A DNA stretch of 64,000 nt from Rhizobium sp. Root708 (GCF_001429725.1 NZ_LMHV01000004.1:186437-250436), one strand, 5' to 3'. Positions 37,843 through 47,826 are shown, counted from the first letter of the stretch. Made by a program: numbers and translations. The notes: generated by a model not told the origin, from the letters alone.

Positions 37843-38907
37843 TCAGAGCGCCCGGGCAACGACGTCAGGCGCTGAGCGGCGCCCGCAGCCCCAGTTCCAG
37901 TCGCGGTTCTTGCCGGTGTCGACGTGAACGGAATCCGTGTGGCAATAAGTGCCGACGCCACCCTTGTCGGGCATGGAGCGTATGAAGCTGGCAATGTCCC
38001 ACTTGGAGATGCCGTCGACCTTGATGTCGGCCGCGTCGCAGGTCTTGTGCATCGATTCCTCGGCGCCGCCGACCATGCGATTGTGCTCGGGATCACGATA
38101 GCCCGATGTGACGAGGACGGGCTTTCCGAAATGGGTTTCCACGGCCTTGATGACGTTCATCAGGTTGGGCTTGAAGCAGGCGACCTCGACCTTGTCGTTC
38201 TGGATATGAAGGCCGTTCGGCGCGATGCGCGTCATGCCCGGCAGCGACGCCTTCTGCAGCAGGCCGGAAAGGCTGCCGAGCAGGTTCTGCTTCGGCGCGC
38301 TGTAGAGCGCGTTCATCGTCTGGCCCGGCAGGGCGCCGGTTGCGAGCGACGCAGTCTGTGTCGGGTCGATGTGCGTGCTGGTGTTCTGCGAGGATTGCTG
38401 CGGAAGCAGTACCTGGCCCTGTTGGCCCTGTTCGACAGGAGACTGGGTGCTGTAGACGCTGGAGCGCGCAGGGCTGACGCCAACGGGCGCATAGGCGGAG
38501 CTGCCGTCCTGCTGCAGGACCGTCGACGTCGCGTTGTTCTGCGGCGGACGACGCGCGGAGAAGATACTCATCGCCTGGGCGTTTATGCCCGTCGACTGCA
38601 GGGCGAGGCCGCCGATGTTGGCGGGAGCCGTGCCGGCCGACCCGGCAACCATCTGCTGCTGAGCCATCGGCGCCTGTGCTTGTGCCTGCGCGCCCGAAAC
38701 GTTCGTTACCTGTGGATCCTGATAGGTCGTCCCGGCGGCCGCGTTCGCCGCCGTTGCCGGGGCGACTGGTGCCGCCGCAACCGGAACGGCCGCGTCGGCA
38801 GCGACGTCGGCCGTCTTCTTCTCGGATACGCAGCCGGCGAGGGCCAGTGCGGAAGCGGTCAAGAGAAGGACAGCCCCGAGGGGCATGCGCTTTTCCAAAG
38901 CGTGCAA
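37843..38907 (-). CDS. lipoprotein with M15 / YcbK-like peptidase domain
   Basis: A lipoprotein: the TTG at 38907 (preceded by TTGGAGAATGCTCGC) gives a signal LHALEKRMPLGAVLLLTASA with lipobox LAGC; ATG 38886 is an alternative. Residues ~30-220 are low-complexity (Ala/Gln/Ser/Pro-rich), a flexible wall-spanning linker. The C-terminal ~130 residues are an M15A peptidase domain: VTSGYRDPEHNRMVGG, ESMHKTCDAADI (His and Asp zinc ligands) and DSVHVDTG (His ligand). Such proteins trim or bind peptidoglycan in the periplasm. Confidence 0.82.
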   Translation of the reverse strand: MHALEKRMPLGAVLLLTASALALAGCVSEKKTADVAADAAVPVAAAPVAPATAANAAAGTTYQDPQVTNVSGAQAQAQAPMAQQQMVAGSAGTAPANIGGLALQSTGINAQAMSIFSARRPPQNNATSTVLQQDGSSAYAPVGVSPARSSVYSTQSPVEQGQQGQVLLPQQSSQNTSTHIDPTQTASLATGALPGQTMNALYSAPKQNLLGSLSGLLQKASLPGMTRIAPNGLHIQNDKVEVACFKPNLMNVIKAVETHFGKPVLVTSGYRDPEHNRMVGGAEESMHKTCDAADIKVDGISKWDIASFIRSMPDKGGVGTYCHTDSVHVDTGKNRDWNWGCGRRSAPDVVARAL

Positions 38908-39066
38908 GCGAGCATTCTCCAATAAGGGGGACGAGATGCGGGCTGAAACCACGCAAATTGCCCACGAGTCGGCTGGAGAGTGCCCGCGAGGGTGGCCAGC
39001 GGCAAGCGCGATCCGAGCACGCCCGCCCGAAATCGAAAAAGCCGCAAGCCTCGCAAAAGCCTCGGC

Positions 39067-39507
39067 TTACCAGGCGCCGGTATTGGCCATCGACGACCAC
39101 GGCTCGGCCGCGGGAAGGCTGCCGCCCTTCTGCAGGATTTCGATCGAGATACCGTCAGGCGAGCGGACAAAGGCCATGTGACCGTCGCGCGGTGGGCGGT
39201 TGATGATGACGCCGTTGTCCATCAGCTTCTGGCAGGTCGCATAGATGTCGTCGACCTCGTAGGCCAGATGACCGAAATTGCGGCCGCCGGTGTAGTCTTC
39301 CGCGTCCCAGTTATAGGTCAGTTCCAGGCAGGGAGCGCCCTTTGCCTGGGCGTCGCCCTTGTCCCCGGGAGCGGCCAGGAAAACGAGCGTGAAGCGCCCC
39401 TTTTCGTTGTCGATGCGGCGAACTTCCTCGAGCCCGAACAGCGTCGTGTAGAAGTGCAGCGAAGCGTCCAGATCCTTCACGCGGACCATGGTGTGGAGAT
39501 AGCGCAT
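39067..39507 (-). CDS. gloA: lactoylglutathione lyase (glyoxalase I)
   Basis: A 146-aa vicinal-oxygen-chelate protein close to the canonical Glo[29 protein letters not shown] with the metal Glu, [14 protein letters not shown] with the metal His, and [13 protein letters not shown] with the last Glu. Converts the methylglyoxal-glutathione hemithioacetal to S-lactoylglutathione. Upstream (39508-39701) no other gene; divergent from the cold-shock gene. Confidence 0.93.
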   Translation of the reverse strand: MRYLHTMVRVKDLDASLHFYTTLFGLEEVRRIDNEKGRFTLVFLAAPGDKGDAQAKGAPCLELTYNWDAEDYTGGRNFGHLAYEVDDIYATCQKLMDNGVIINRPPRDGHMAFVRSPDGISIEILQKGGSLPAAEPWSSMANTGAW

Positions 39508-39701
39508 TATGTTTCCTCTCTTAAATGCAGGTTGATTTCTAATGTGTCCGGCCGCCAGTTTCAGGCAAGGCTGCGGGTTAAGATTGGCAACTGGGAATAA
39601 TCGAAAAGTAGGACTTGCGCTAATCCGTTACCAACATGTTAATCTCGATCTCAAGAATCAGTTAACCGTAACAGTGTGACGCGTATTGAGGGGCTGGCGA
39701 A

Positions 39702-40280
39702 ATGGCTGACAGAATTTCATCTAAGGAATTCACCGACCTCGATCAACTCGCGGGGGAAGCGGTCGATCTCATTGAAATCACTGGCATTGTCAAGTGGTTC
39801 GATGTCGCGAAGGGCTTCGGTTTCATCATTCCTGACAACGGAATGCAGGATGTTTTGCTGCACGTAACGTGCTTGCGACGCGATGGATATCAGACAATTC
39901 TGGAAGGAACGCGGATCGTCGCGCTCATCCAGCGGCGCGAACGCGGCTATCAAGCGTTCAAAATTCTTTCCATGGATCAGTCAACAGCGGTACATCCTTC
40001 GCAGCTGCCTCCGGTGCGTACCCACGTGCAGGTAACCCCCACAAGCGGCCTCGAACGCGCGCTGGTGAAGTGGTTCAACCGCACCAAGGGCTTCGGATTC
40101 CTGACGCGGGGCGAGGGCACCGAGGACATCTTCATTCACATGGAAACGCTTCGTCGTTTCGGGCTTACGGAGCTGCGTCCGGGGCAGGTCGTTCTGGTTC
40201 GCTACGGCGACGGCGACAAGGGCCTGATGGCGGCGGAAATCCATCCGGACAATCCGAGCCCCGTGGGCCGTGCACACTGA
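39702..40280 (+). CDS. double cold-shock-domain protein
   Basis: A 192-aa protein with two nucleic-acid-binding cold-shock domains: CSD1 (about 26-92, GIVKWFDVAKGFGFIIP, VLLHVTCL) and CSD2 (about 117-185, ALVKWFNRTKGFGFLTRGEG, IFIHMETL), joined by a Pro/Gln linker. RNP1 (KGFGF) is intact in both; RNP2 is VLLHV/IFIHM. Tandem CSD proteins are typical of alphaproteobacteria and act as RNA chaperones or growth-phase regulators. Its stop overlaps the start of the DUF192 gene (ATGA). Confidence 0.92.
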   Translation: MADRISSKEFTDLDQLAGEAVDLIEITGIVKWFDVAKGFGFIIPDNGMQDVLLHVTCLRRDGYQTILEGTRIVALIQRRERGYQAFKILSMDQSTAVHPSQLPPVRTHVQVTPTSGLERALVKWFNRTKGFGFLTRGEGTEDIFIHMETLRRFGLTELRPGQVVLVRYGDGDKGLMAAEIHPDNPSPVGRAH

Positions 40281-40759
40281 TGCCGATGTCATTCAGTCAT
40301 GTCGCGAAAGGCGCCCTCGTGGCGCTTTTTTTGATGGTTGCGCCGGCGGTTTTCGCGCAGCAGCCGGTCAAATTCGACACTGAACCGCTGATCATCCAGA
40401 CGGCGGCGGGCAAGCGGCTGAACTTCACCGTCGAGATTGCCGATACCAACGAGCAGCGCCAGCGCGGGCTGATGTACCGCAAGGAGATGGCCGAAGACGC
40501 CGGCATGATCTTCGACTTCGGGACCTCGCGGCGGGTGCAGATGTGGATGGAGAATACCATCCTGCCTCTCGACATGCTGTTCGTAGACGCCGCGGGCATC
40601 ATTCGCGGCATCAAGCAGAATGCCGTTCCCTATTCCGAGGACATCATCGATTCGGTTACCGCGGTGAAATACGTCGTCGAACTCAACGCGGGCGTCACCG
40701 CGAAGCTTGGTATCAAGCCGGGCGACCGGGTGCTTAGCGCCACGACCATCAAGAAGTGA
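40280..40759 (+). CDS. DUF192 family exported protein
   Basis: A 159-aa protein: Sec signal (VAKGALVALFLMVAPAVFAQ), then the DUF192 fold with TNEQRQRGLMYRKEM, GMIFDF, MWMENTILPLDMLFVD and PGDRVL. Family function unknown; often adjacent to the double-CSD gene in Rhizobiales, which the 4-base overlap here repeats. Periplasmic. Confidence 0.88.
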   Translation: MPMSFSHVAKGALVALFLMVAPAVFAQQPVKFDTEPLIIQTAAGKRLNFTVEIADTNEQRQRGLMYRKEMAEDAGMIFDFGTSRRVQMWMENTILPLDMLFVDAAGIIRGIKQNAVPYSEDIIDSVTAVKYVVELNAGVTAKLGIKPGDRVLSATTIKK

Positions 40760-40895
40760 ACCATCCGCGCATGCGACCGGTCTGATCCGGCCGCCGGGCT
40801 TGGTTCACGCCTTGCGCCATCCCTCTTTTCCGGCTTTATCGGCGGGATCGCTATCGCAGTCTTTGCGATGCGGCGAACTGGCTTGCGAGGAAAAG

Positions 40896-41528
40896 ATGTC
40901 GAATACTTCTGCGGCCGCCCTGCTCAGCGGCTTTACCGGTCGGGAACGGCTCGTTGCCCAGCTGACGTTCATCGTCGAGGCGGAAAAACTGAAGACGGTG
41001 CTGCGCAGGACGCGCCTGCTCGACCGCTCGCGGGTGGAAAACGATGCCGAGCATACCTGGGAGCTGGCCCTGATGGCGTCTATCCTGGCCGAATATTCGA
41101 GAAAGCCGATCGATCTTTCGAAGGTGCTGAGGATGCTCCTGATCCACGACGTCGTCGAGATCGATGCCGGGGATACGTTCGCCTTTGACAAAAGCGCGGT
41201 TCTCGACCAGGCGGAGCGCGAATTGCGGGCCGCCGAGCGGATATTCAGCCTGCTGCCCGACGACCAGGCGCTCGAATACCGCGGGCTCTGGGACGAGTTC
41301 GAGGCGAAGGAAACGAGCGAGGCCCGATTCGCGAATGCGATGGACCGGCTGCAGCCGACGCTGCACAACTTTCTGACCGATGGCGGAACATGGCGCACGC
41401 CGGGCGTGACGATCGAAGACGTCAACAGGCGCGTCGCGCCGATCGCCAAGGCGTCCGGGCCGCTCGGCGATTTCATCGATGAGCTGCTTGATATTGCGAT
41501 TCGCGAGGGGTTCATTGCCGTTACGTGA
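40896..41528 (+). CDS. HD-domain hydrolase (YfbR/HDDC2-like)
   Basis: A 210-aa protein; start at ATG 40896 after GAGGAAAAG. HD-domain metal site: LDRSRVENDAEHTWELALMA (first His), LLIHDVVEIDAGD (HD pair) and a later Asp in NAMDRLQP. This is the HD_3 group that includes 5'-deoxynucleotidase YfbR and human HDDC2, so a nucleotide 5'-phosphatase is the likely activity. Cytosolic. A methyltransferase gene follows after 68 bases. Confidence 0.88.
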   Translation: MSNTSAAALLSGFTGRERLVAQLTFIVEAEKLKTVLRRTRLLDRSRVENDAEHTWELALMASILAEYSRKPIDLSKVLRMLLIHDVVEIDAGDTFAFDKSAVLDQAERELRAAERIFSLLPDDQALEYRGLWDEFEAKETSEARFANAMDRLQPTLHNFLTDGGTWRTPGVTIEDVNRRVAPIAKASGPLGDFIDELLDIAIREGFIAVT

Positions 41529-41596
41529 AGACGGGGCAATGATGCGTCTCTCATCGGCATCGGGCTGCGGTGAGGCAATTGGCGGAGACAACCTCC

Positions 41597-42217
41597 ATGA
41601 CAACCGATCCCAAACAGCATTGGGAAAATGTCTATGCGACGAAGGCGGAGACCGATGTCAGCTGGTTTCAGGACAGCGCGACGCCATCCCTCCAATTGAT
41701 CGCGCTGACGGGCGCGCGACCCGGCGATGCCATCATCGACGTCGGCGGTGGAGCATCGCGCCTGGTCGACGGGCTTCTGCAGGCAGGATTCGAGGATGTG
41801 ACCGTACTCGACCTCTCCCGATCCGCCCTTAATGCGGCAAGGCAACGTCTTGGCCCGAAGGGGCAGGGTGTTCACTGGATCGACGCAGACGCCCCGCAAT
41901 GGCTTCCCGAAAGACGCTACGACGTCTGGCATGATCGCGCGGCATTTCATTTCCTGACCGAATCGCTCGACCAGGACGCCTATATCGAGCGCCTGAAGCA
42001 GGCGCTGACGATCGGTGGTCATCTGATTCTTGGAACGTTTGCGCCTGATGGCCCGGAAAAATGTAGTGGCTTACCGGTCATGCGCCACGATGCTGAAAGC
42101 CTTTCGACGCTGTTCGGGCAGGGATTTTCGCTGATCGACCATCGCCGCCACGAACACCAAACGCCTTGGGGTACCACCCAGCGGTTTCAGTTCAGCACAT
42201 TCCGGCGGACGTCTTAG
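41597..42217 (+). CDS. class I SAM-dependent methyltransferase
   Basis: A 206-aa single-domain Rossmann methyltransferase. Motif I is IIDVGGGASRLVDGL, motif II VTVLDLSRSAL, motif IV YDVWHDRAAFHFL, with HLILGTFAPDGPEKCSGLP as the late strand. Start at ATG 41597, after GGCGGAGAC. The pattern WFQDSATPSL followed by this core is a widespread small family (thiol or arsenite-type methyltransferase-like), substrate unknown. Confidence 0.88.
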   Translation: MTTDPKQHWENVYATKAETDVSWFQDSATPSLQLIALTGARPGDAIIDVGGGASRLVDGLLQAGFEDVTVLDLSRSALNAARQRLGPKGQGVHWIDADAPQWLPERRYDVWHDRAAFHFLTESLDQDAYIERLKQALTIGGHLILGTFAPDGPEKCSGLPVMRHDAESLSTLFGQGFSLIDHRRHEHQTPWGTTQRFQFSTFRRTS

Positions 42218-42376
42218 GCCGGCCGGAAGACCAGGGCTCTCCGGCGAGGCGCATTCATCTCGCGAATGCATACTGTCTGCCGGACGTGGTTTCACTCCCA
42301 CGCCACTCTCACGAGCCGTGGCTGCTCTTCGCGTGAATGAGCAGAAGTAATCTTGTGATTTCAAAGGGAAAGATGA

Positions 42377-42453
<77 letters not shown>

Positions 42454-42626
42454 TGGCCAACGAGGAGGGCAATACACGGTTCGATCGCAGGCTGCAATAA
42501 CTAAAATCGTCAATCCAATGCGGGTTCATCTCGGCGCGTTCAGGTTACTGTCAGGAAAGGATGGCATGCGGCTCCTTTATGGTGCGGACCGTTGCGAGTC
42601 CGTGCGCCCCTAATCGGAGCAGCATA

Positions 42627-44297
42627 TTGGACGATTCTCATGAGCCGGCTTCCGGTCGAAGCCTGCGGCCGCGCATCGGCAGTGTCACCCTCTCGGTCCT
42701 GACCGCCCTTTATATTCTGGTCGTTGCCAACCATACCTTCTGGGCACGCGCGTTCGATTACATGTCGACCAAGCCCATGGCTTTCGCAGGGTTCGTCGTC
42801 GGCATCACCGCCCTGACGATTGCCGCGATGACGACGTTCTCGGTCAAATATCTCATCAAGCCGGCCCTGATTTTCTTCATCATGGCGTCGGTTCTCGCCG
42901 CATGGTTCACGGACCAGTTCGGGGTGATCATCGACAAGGAAATGATCCGCAATGCCGCGGTGACGACGCAGGCGGAATCTGCGCATCTGATCACGCAGGC
43001 CTTCGTTCTGCATATTCTGATCAAGGGAATCCTGCCTTCGCTCTTCATTCTGTGGGTTCGCGTTATCCACAAGTCGTTCCTGAAGAAGTTCGTCTGGAAC
43101 ATGGCTGTCATCGTTCCCTGCCTTGCGATCTTCGTCGCTGCCGGGCTCAGCTTTTCCCAGACCTATGCGGCTGTCGGGCGGATGCACAAGGACGTCATGC
43201 TGACGCTCAATCCGTTCCTGCCGATCAGCAGCGCGACGCGCTATGCCTTTGCCTCGGAAGAGGATCGCAACATCGTGCGTCGTCCGCTCGGCACCGACGC
43301 GCACCAGCGCACGGCGAGCGCGAACGGTAAGCCGCGCGTGACAATCATCGTCACCGGCGAGACTGCGCGCGCCCAGAACTTCTCGCTCGGTGGTTATTCA
43401 CGCGAAACCAATCCGGAGATGAAGGCGAGGGGTGTCATCTACTTCTCGAACGCCACGAGCTGCGGAACCGCCACGGCCGTTTCGCTGCCGTGCATGTATT
43501 CCGTCTATCCGCGCAAGGAATACACCCATCGCAAGGGCCTGGAGACCGACAACCTGACCGATATTCTCGGCCATGCAAAGGTGAACGTCGAATGGTGGGA
43601 CAACGATACCGGCAGCTACAGCGTCGCCAACCGTATCCCCTATCGCTTCCTGCCAGACAGCGCCGACCCTCGATACTGCACGGATGGCGAATGTCTCGAT
43701 ACGATCCTGCTCGACAAGCTGGACGAGTGGCTCGCCGACGTCAAAACCGATAGTGTCCTCGTCCTGCATCAGCTCGGCAGCCATGGGCCGGCCTACTATC
43801 GCCGCTATCCAGACGACTTCCGGCGCTTCACGCCGGATTGCCGCACGGGCGAGTTCGGCTCCTGCAAGCCCGAAGAAATCCTGAATGCCTACGACAACAC
43901 GATCCTCTACACCGATCACGTCGTCGCCAAGGTCATCGACACGCTGAAAGAGCACGGCAGCTCGGTCTCGGCCTCCATGCTCTACGTTTCCGACCATGGC
44001 GAGTCGCTCGGCGAGAACGGCCTCTATCTGCACGGGGCGCCCTATATCATCGCGCCCGCCGAGCAGACGCGCGTTCCGATCGTCGCCTGGTTCGCGCCGG
44101 ATTTCAGCGCCGCGTCGGGTATCGATACGGCGTGCATGGCGGCGCGCGCGGCGGAGCCTGCCTCGCACGACAACTTCTTCCACAGCGTCCTTGGCCTGAT
44201 GGATGTCGCAACCAGCGTCTATGATCCGAAGATGGATCTCTTTGCTCCTTGCCGCAAAGCGACAGACGCGATTGCTTCGGCAGCACGCAAGGGCTGA
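42627..44297 (+). CDS. phosphoethanolamine transferase (EptA-like)
   Basis: I choose the TTG start at 42627 (CGGAG 8 bases upstream); ATG 42561 is longer but has its Shine-Dalgarno too close. The ~556-aa protein has five N-terminal membrane helices (to about residue 185), a DUF1705-like region, and a periplasmic sulfatase-fold domain: VTGETARAQNFSLGGY with the catalytic Thr, SCGTATAVSLPCMY, VLHQLGSHGPAYY, and VSDHGESLGENG with metal ligands. Transfers phosphoethanolamine from phospholipid to lipid A or core sugar, lowering negative surface charge. Confidence 0.9.
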   Translation: MDDSHEPASGRSLRPRIGSVTLSVLTALYILVVANHTFWARAFDYMSTKPMAFAGFVVGITALTIAAMTTFSVKYLIKPALIFFIMASVLAAWFTDQFGVIIDKEMIRNAAVTTQAESAHLITQAFVLHILIKGILPSLFILWVRVIHKSFLKKFVWNMAVIVPCLAIFVAAGLSFSQTYAAVGRMHKDVMLTLNPFLPISSATRYAFASEEDRNIVRRPLGTDAHQRTASANGKPRVTIIVTGETARAQNFSLGGYSRETNPEMKARGVIYFSNATSCGTATAVSLPCMYSVYPRKEYTHRKGLETDNLTDILGHAKVNVEWWDNDTGSYSVANRIPYRFLPDSADPRYCTDGECLDTILLDKLDEWLADVKTDSVLVLHQLGSHGPAYYRRYPDDFRRFTPDCRTGEFGSCKPEEILNAYDNTILYTDHVVAKVIDTLKEHGSSVSASMLYVSDHGESLGENGLYLHGAPYIIAPAEQTRVPIVAWFAPDFSAASGIDTACMAARAAEPASHDNFFHSVLGLMDVATSVYDPKMDLFAPCRKATDAIASAARKG

Positions 44298-44452
44298 TCC
44301 GACAGAGTTTTGCAGCCGCGGGTTTTTTCTTGAAACGGAAAGGATTCGCGGCTAAGCAAAATTCATCTTTCCATGTGATCGTACATGGAAGTCGTCCCGT
44401 CCCCCGGGGCGATCGGTTTGAATGCGAAAGCCCAATTCGGAGGCGTGCAGCA

Positions 44453-44758
44453 ATGTCTGCCAAGATCTATCGTCCAGCCAAGACCGCCATGCAGTCCGGT
44501 AAGGCCAAGACTCATCTCTGGGTACTCGAATTCGATCAGGCGACGCCGCGCACGATCGACCCGATCATGGGCTACACCTCGTCGTCCGACATGCGCCAGC
44601 AGCTCAAGCTGACGTTCGAAACGCAGGAACTGGCGGAAGCCTACGCCAAGCGCAACGGCATCGACTACCGTGTGATCGCCCCCAAGGATCCGCAGCGCCA
44701 GACGGTAGCGTATCCCGACAATTTCCGTTATACGCGGACGCAGCCTTGGACGCACTGA
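44453..44758 (+). CDS. NDUFS4-like complex I accessory subunit
   Basis: A 101-aa protein of the ETC complex I subunit (NDUFS4/18-kDa) family: SAKIYRPAKTAMQSGKAKTHLWVLEF, PIMGYTSSSDMRQQLKLTF, AEAYAKRNGIDYRVI and the end YPDNFRYTRTQPWTH. It is an alphaproteobacterial accessory subunit of NADH:quinone oxidoreductase, normally encoded outside the nuo operon, as here. Start at ATG 44453. A tRNA-Arg gene follows 51 bases later. Confidence 0.92.
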   Translation: MSAKIYRPAKTAMQSGKAKTHLWVLEFDQATPRTIDPIMGYTSSSDMRQQLKLTFETQELAEAYAKRNGIDYRVIAPKDPQRQTVAYPDNFRYTRTQPWTH

Positions 44759-44809
44759 TTAGGCGTTCACGGATAGAATTGCATTCGGTGCGGCGACGCA
44801 CCGATATCA

Positions 44810-44886
<77 letters not shown>

Positions 44887-45146
44887 CTCTTTTTCCAAGC
44901 TTTTGATTTTTCCAAGCTTTTTGGCTGTTTTCCCCTCGCTGAATTCAGGTGAGGGGTTGGGAGGATGACGTTTGTGAACCCATTCCCCGAGTGTTCGTCT
45001 CCATTCTCAGAACGTACTCGTTGAAAGGGGCAATCATCCGCTTCTCGCCTATATAAACGTTTTTGATACCGCATAACGGCAGCACGTTGCCGATGCTCAA
45101 GGCGAATAGGCTGGTCTTCGGCCTGTCGGGAGATCAGGAGCCGAGG

Positions 45147-45788
45147 ATGAGTTATACGTTTGCGATCGGAGATATCCACGGTTGCGTTGGTCCGCTCAAG
45201 CGTATGCTCGGTCGGGTCGAAGCCTACGCTCCGGAGGGAACGATCGTGTTTCTCGGGGACTATGTCGACCGCGGTCCCGACAGCAAGGCTGTTATCGATA
45301 TGCTGATGGATGCGGCTCCCGCGGGCTGGCGCTGGATACCCCTCAAGGGCAACCATGAAGACATGATGGTCGGTGCCTGCGACGGAACTCAGGATGAAAG
45401 CTGGTGGCTTGGAAACGGCGGTTTGGAAACCCGCATGTCCTTCGGCGGCGACATTCCGGCCGATCGCCTCGATTGGGCCAGGGCTCTGCCGCTCTTTTAC
45501 CAGGACGAGCATCGGATCTTCGTTCACGGCGGCGTTCGGGAGGGTGTCTATTTCGAGGATCAGTCGCCTGACGATTTCATGTGGACGCGTTTTGCACCCG
45601 GCTATTCGAGCGAATATTGGGGCAAGCACCTGGTCCACGGCCACACACCCTCGCCGAAGAACCCGCTGACAACAGGCAATCGGACGAACCTCGATAGTGG
45701 CTGCGTCTTCGGGCAGAAGCTCTCCTGTGCCGTCTTCAACGACAGCCTTCCCGGCGGCCCTATCGAATTCATCGAGGTGGCAGCCTGA
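45147..45788 (+). CDS. metallophosphoesterase (PPP-family Ser/Thr phosphatase-like)
   Basis: A 213-aa protein; start at ATG 45147, after AGGAGCCGAGG. It has the complete metal-site signature of the PPP family: GDIHG near the N-terminus, GDYVDRGPDSKAV, LKGNHEDMM, and later VHGGVREG and LVHGHTP. Bacterial members act as protein phosphatases or diadenosine tetraphosphatases. Cytosolic, monocistronic by spacing. Confidence 0.9.
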   Translation: MSYTFAIGDIHGCVGPLKRMLGRVEAYAPEGTIVFLGDYVDRGPDSKAVIDMLMDAAPAGWRWIPLKGNHEDMMVGACDGTQDESWWLGNGGLETRMSFGGDIPADRLDWARALPLFYQDEHRIFVHGGVREGVYFEDQSPDDFMWTRFAPGYSSEYWGKHLVHGHTPSPKNPLTTGNRTNLDSGCVFGQKLSCAVFNDSLPGGPIEFIEVAA

Positions 45789-45944
45789 GGGCAGCCGCTG
45801 TCCGGACTGGATGGTGTGAAGCGCCGATCGCCTTTGGAGTTTTCCATTTATTTCCGTTTCTTTGCTGCGTGCCCCTCGCAACCGCCTGATCGCGCGACTA
45901 GATTGTCGTTAGCGGCGAGGCTGCCCGGGTAAGGAGAATCATAG

Positions 45945-46127
45945 ATGAGAAGGTTTCTGGCATTCGCTGCTGCCGGCATGTTGATCGGGCTTTCGGCACT
46001 TGCTTCGGCATGCGCGACCCCTCCGAATTCGATGGGATCCGCTTCCGGCTACTATCCTGGCGATTCCATGAATCGTGCGTGCCTCGATGGGTTCAGGCCC
46101 AGCGACAACCGGTCGTGCAGCTATTAA
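45945..46127 (+). CDS. small exported lipoprotein-like protein, 60 aa
   Basis: The start follows a strong AAGGAGAATC. Residues 1-23 form a signal (MRRFLAFAAAGMLIGLSALA) with a possible lipobox ASAC; the mature ~38 residues are Gly/Ser/Tyr-rich with two further Cys (RACLDGF, RSCSY) that could form a disulfide. No family recognised, although tiny lipoproteins of this kind are common in Rhizobiaceae. Envelope location inferred. Confidence 0.7.
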   Translation: MRRFLAFAAAGMLIGLSALASACATPPNSMGSASGYYPGDSMNRACLDGFRPSDNRSCSY

Positions 46128-46403
46128 GTTTTTCTGCGCGGATCGCCGAGTCTGACGGTGCTCCGCCAAGCTTTCCGACGAAATGACGGCGGAATTTCCG
46201 CCGTGCCGTGCCTCCGCTGCATAGGTGGTATTCGCGTGATTTGCGTCGCTTTGCCTTGTCACTGCCCAGGTTGACGCCTATCTCCGCGCCATACGATCCG
46301 TGCGGCCAGAACCGCAGATCTGATTCCACAAGAAGCCAACCTTGCGCAGGTATCGCCGCGGCAACGATGCCGTGTGACGATCTGCTGCGGACGAAAAGGA
46401 CGC

Positions 46404-46688
46404 ATGACGATGGAAACTGCTAAGACACTTCGGGAAATGACCATCCGCGAGCGCAGACAGTTCTTTGCGACCGTTGCCGATGCGCTGGAAGCGCGGGCGA
46501 GCGAGGCCTTCTCCGATGGCAACATCCGCTTTGCCGCGAACTCGATGAACCTTGCCCTGGCAATTCGGGGAAATGCCGTCGAGCTCTCGACGACCAATTT
46601 GAAGGCTGCCGAAATCCTGCTGCAGCAGGGGATCAATCTTGTCGATCAATTCCAGAGCGACAAAGCCCCGTCGCATACCCTCCATTAG
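46404..46688 (+). CDS. hypothetical helical protein, ~94 aa
   Basis: I start at ATG 46404, preceded by AAAAGGACGC. The protein is all-helical and polar (TLREMTIRERRQFFATVADALE, MNLALAIRGNAVELSTTNLKAAEILL), with no signal or motif. It resembles uncharacterised rhizobial proteins only in general composition. Monocistronic, between the lipoprotein and the SDR gene. Confidence 0.6.
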   Translation: MTMETAKTLREMTIRERRQFFATVADALEARASEAFSDGNIRFAANSMNLALAIRGNAVELSTTNLKAAEILLQQGINLVDQFQSDKAPSHTLH

Positions 46689-46840
46689 TCTCAGACCTAT
46701 CCGGCAGAGTGTCTCCTCTCGGTGACTTCACGTTAGGGCATCAGGCCTAGCGGGCGGCTGGACATCACAGTCGATTCTCTCCAACCTGTTCTCAGCGTGC
46801 CGCGTCGTCGCGGCGCGATAACAACGGGAACGAGAGAACA

Positions 46841-47608
46841 ATGGTCGACAGGTTGAAGGGCAAGATTGCTATCATTTCCGGTGGAGCAACCGGAATGGGC
46901 GGGGCGGCATCGAGGCTCTTTGCGGCCGAGGGCGCCAAGGTCGCGGTGATCGATCGCAACGAGGCGGCGTCGCGGGAAACCGTCGAGGCCATCCGCGCTG
47001 CGGGCGGCACCGCCGACTACTGGATAGCCGATGTCTCGGACGAAGCGCAGGTTATCGCGGCTGTGAAGGGTGTCGAAGAGCGCTTCGGCGCGGTCACCGT
47101 GCTCTTCAATCACGCCGGCACGATCGTCATCAAGCCGTTCCTCGAAACGACGCTCGAGGAGTGGGAGTGGCTGCACGCCGTCAACGTTCGATCGATGTTC
47201 CTGATGACGCGGGCGGTGCTTCCCGGAATGATCTCCGCCGGCGGCGGCTCGATCGTCTGCACCTCGTCGATCTCGGCGGTGGCGGCGACGCCGATGGAAG
47301 TTCTTTACGATACCACCAAGGGTGCCGTGCACATGTTCGCACGCGCGATCGGGGTCGAGTTCCGCGACCGCAACATCCGCTGCAACGCCGTCTGCCCGGG
47401 TTTTATCCGCACACCGCACGGCCTGCGCGAGGTCAACGAACTGCAGGCGCTTGGTGTCGACGTTTCGGATGCCGCGATTGCGGCGCAGCAGGGTCGGATC
47501 GGTGAACCCGAGGATGTGGCGCGCGCCGCGCTCTATCTGGCCAGCGACGAGTCTATGTTCGTCAATGGTGCGCATCTCTTCGTCGACAACGGCTTCACGG
47601 CGATCTGA
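46841..47608 (+). CDS. SDR family oxidoreductase
   Basis: A 255-aa classical short-chain dehydrogenase. The coenzyme motif is SGGATGMGGAASR, followed by NHAG, catalytic Ser in TSSIS, the active-site YDTTK (Tyr/Lys) and PGFIRTP. The acidic residue after strand 2 (VIDRN) favours NAD over NADP. The substrate is unknown. Start at ATG 46841 with GGGAACGAGAG upstream. It is followed by a palindromic repeat element and a terminator. Confidence 0.9.
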   Translation: MVDRLKGKIAIISGGATGMGGAASRLFAAEGAKVAVIDRNEAASRETVEAIRAAGGTADYWIADVSDEAQVIAAVKGVEERFGAVTVLFNHAGTIVIKPFLETTLEEWEWLHAVNVRSMFLMTRAVLPGMISAGGGSIVCTSSISAVAATPMEVLYDTTKGAVHMFARAIGVEFRDRNIRCNAVCPGFIRTPHGLREVNELQALGVDVSDAAIAAQQGRIGEPEDVARAALYLASDESMFVNGAHLFVDNGFTAI

Positions 47609-47712
47609 CCCAAAGATTGCTGTAGGGGAAATGAAAAGGCCGAGATGGTGATCTGTGCCTTCAGCATGTTGACAAAGCCTTATGTCCTATTGGGATGGAT
47701 GCCCTATCGGCC

Positions 47713-47826
47713 GTCACCCCGGCCGACGAGCCGGGGTCCAGCGCGCGCAAGTCCTTGCGCGCAAAAGACCCTTTCGCACCGCAGACGCGGTGCCGCTGGA
47801 TGCCAGCTCAAGGCCGGCATGACGGG
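47713..47826. repeat. RIME-like intergenic palindromic mosaic
   Basis: A chain of inverted repeats: CCCCGGC/GCCGGGG (47717-47736), GCGCGCAA/TTGCGCGC (47743-47762), GCACCG/CGGTGC (47776-47793) and a terminal TGCC/GGCA arm ending GCATGACGGG. The outer ends (GTCACCCCGG ... CATGACGGGG) and composition match the intergenic mosaic elements of Rhizobium and Agrobacterium genomes (RIME type). Non-coding; may fold in mRNA. Confidence 0.7.

Noticed and set aside
44887..44925. Direct repeat TTTTTCCAAGCTTTT after tRNA-Arg
   Set aside because: Two adjacent copies of a short T-rich word next to a tRNA 3' end; too short to call an attachment site and no island content follows.
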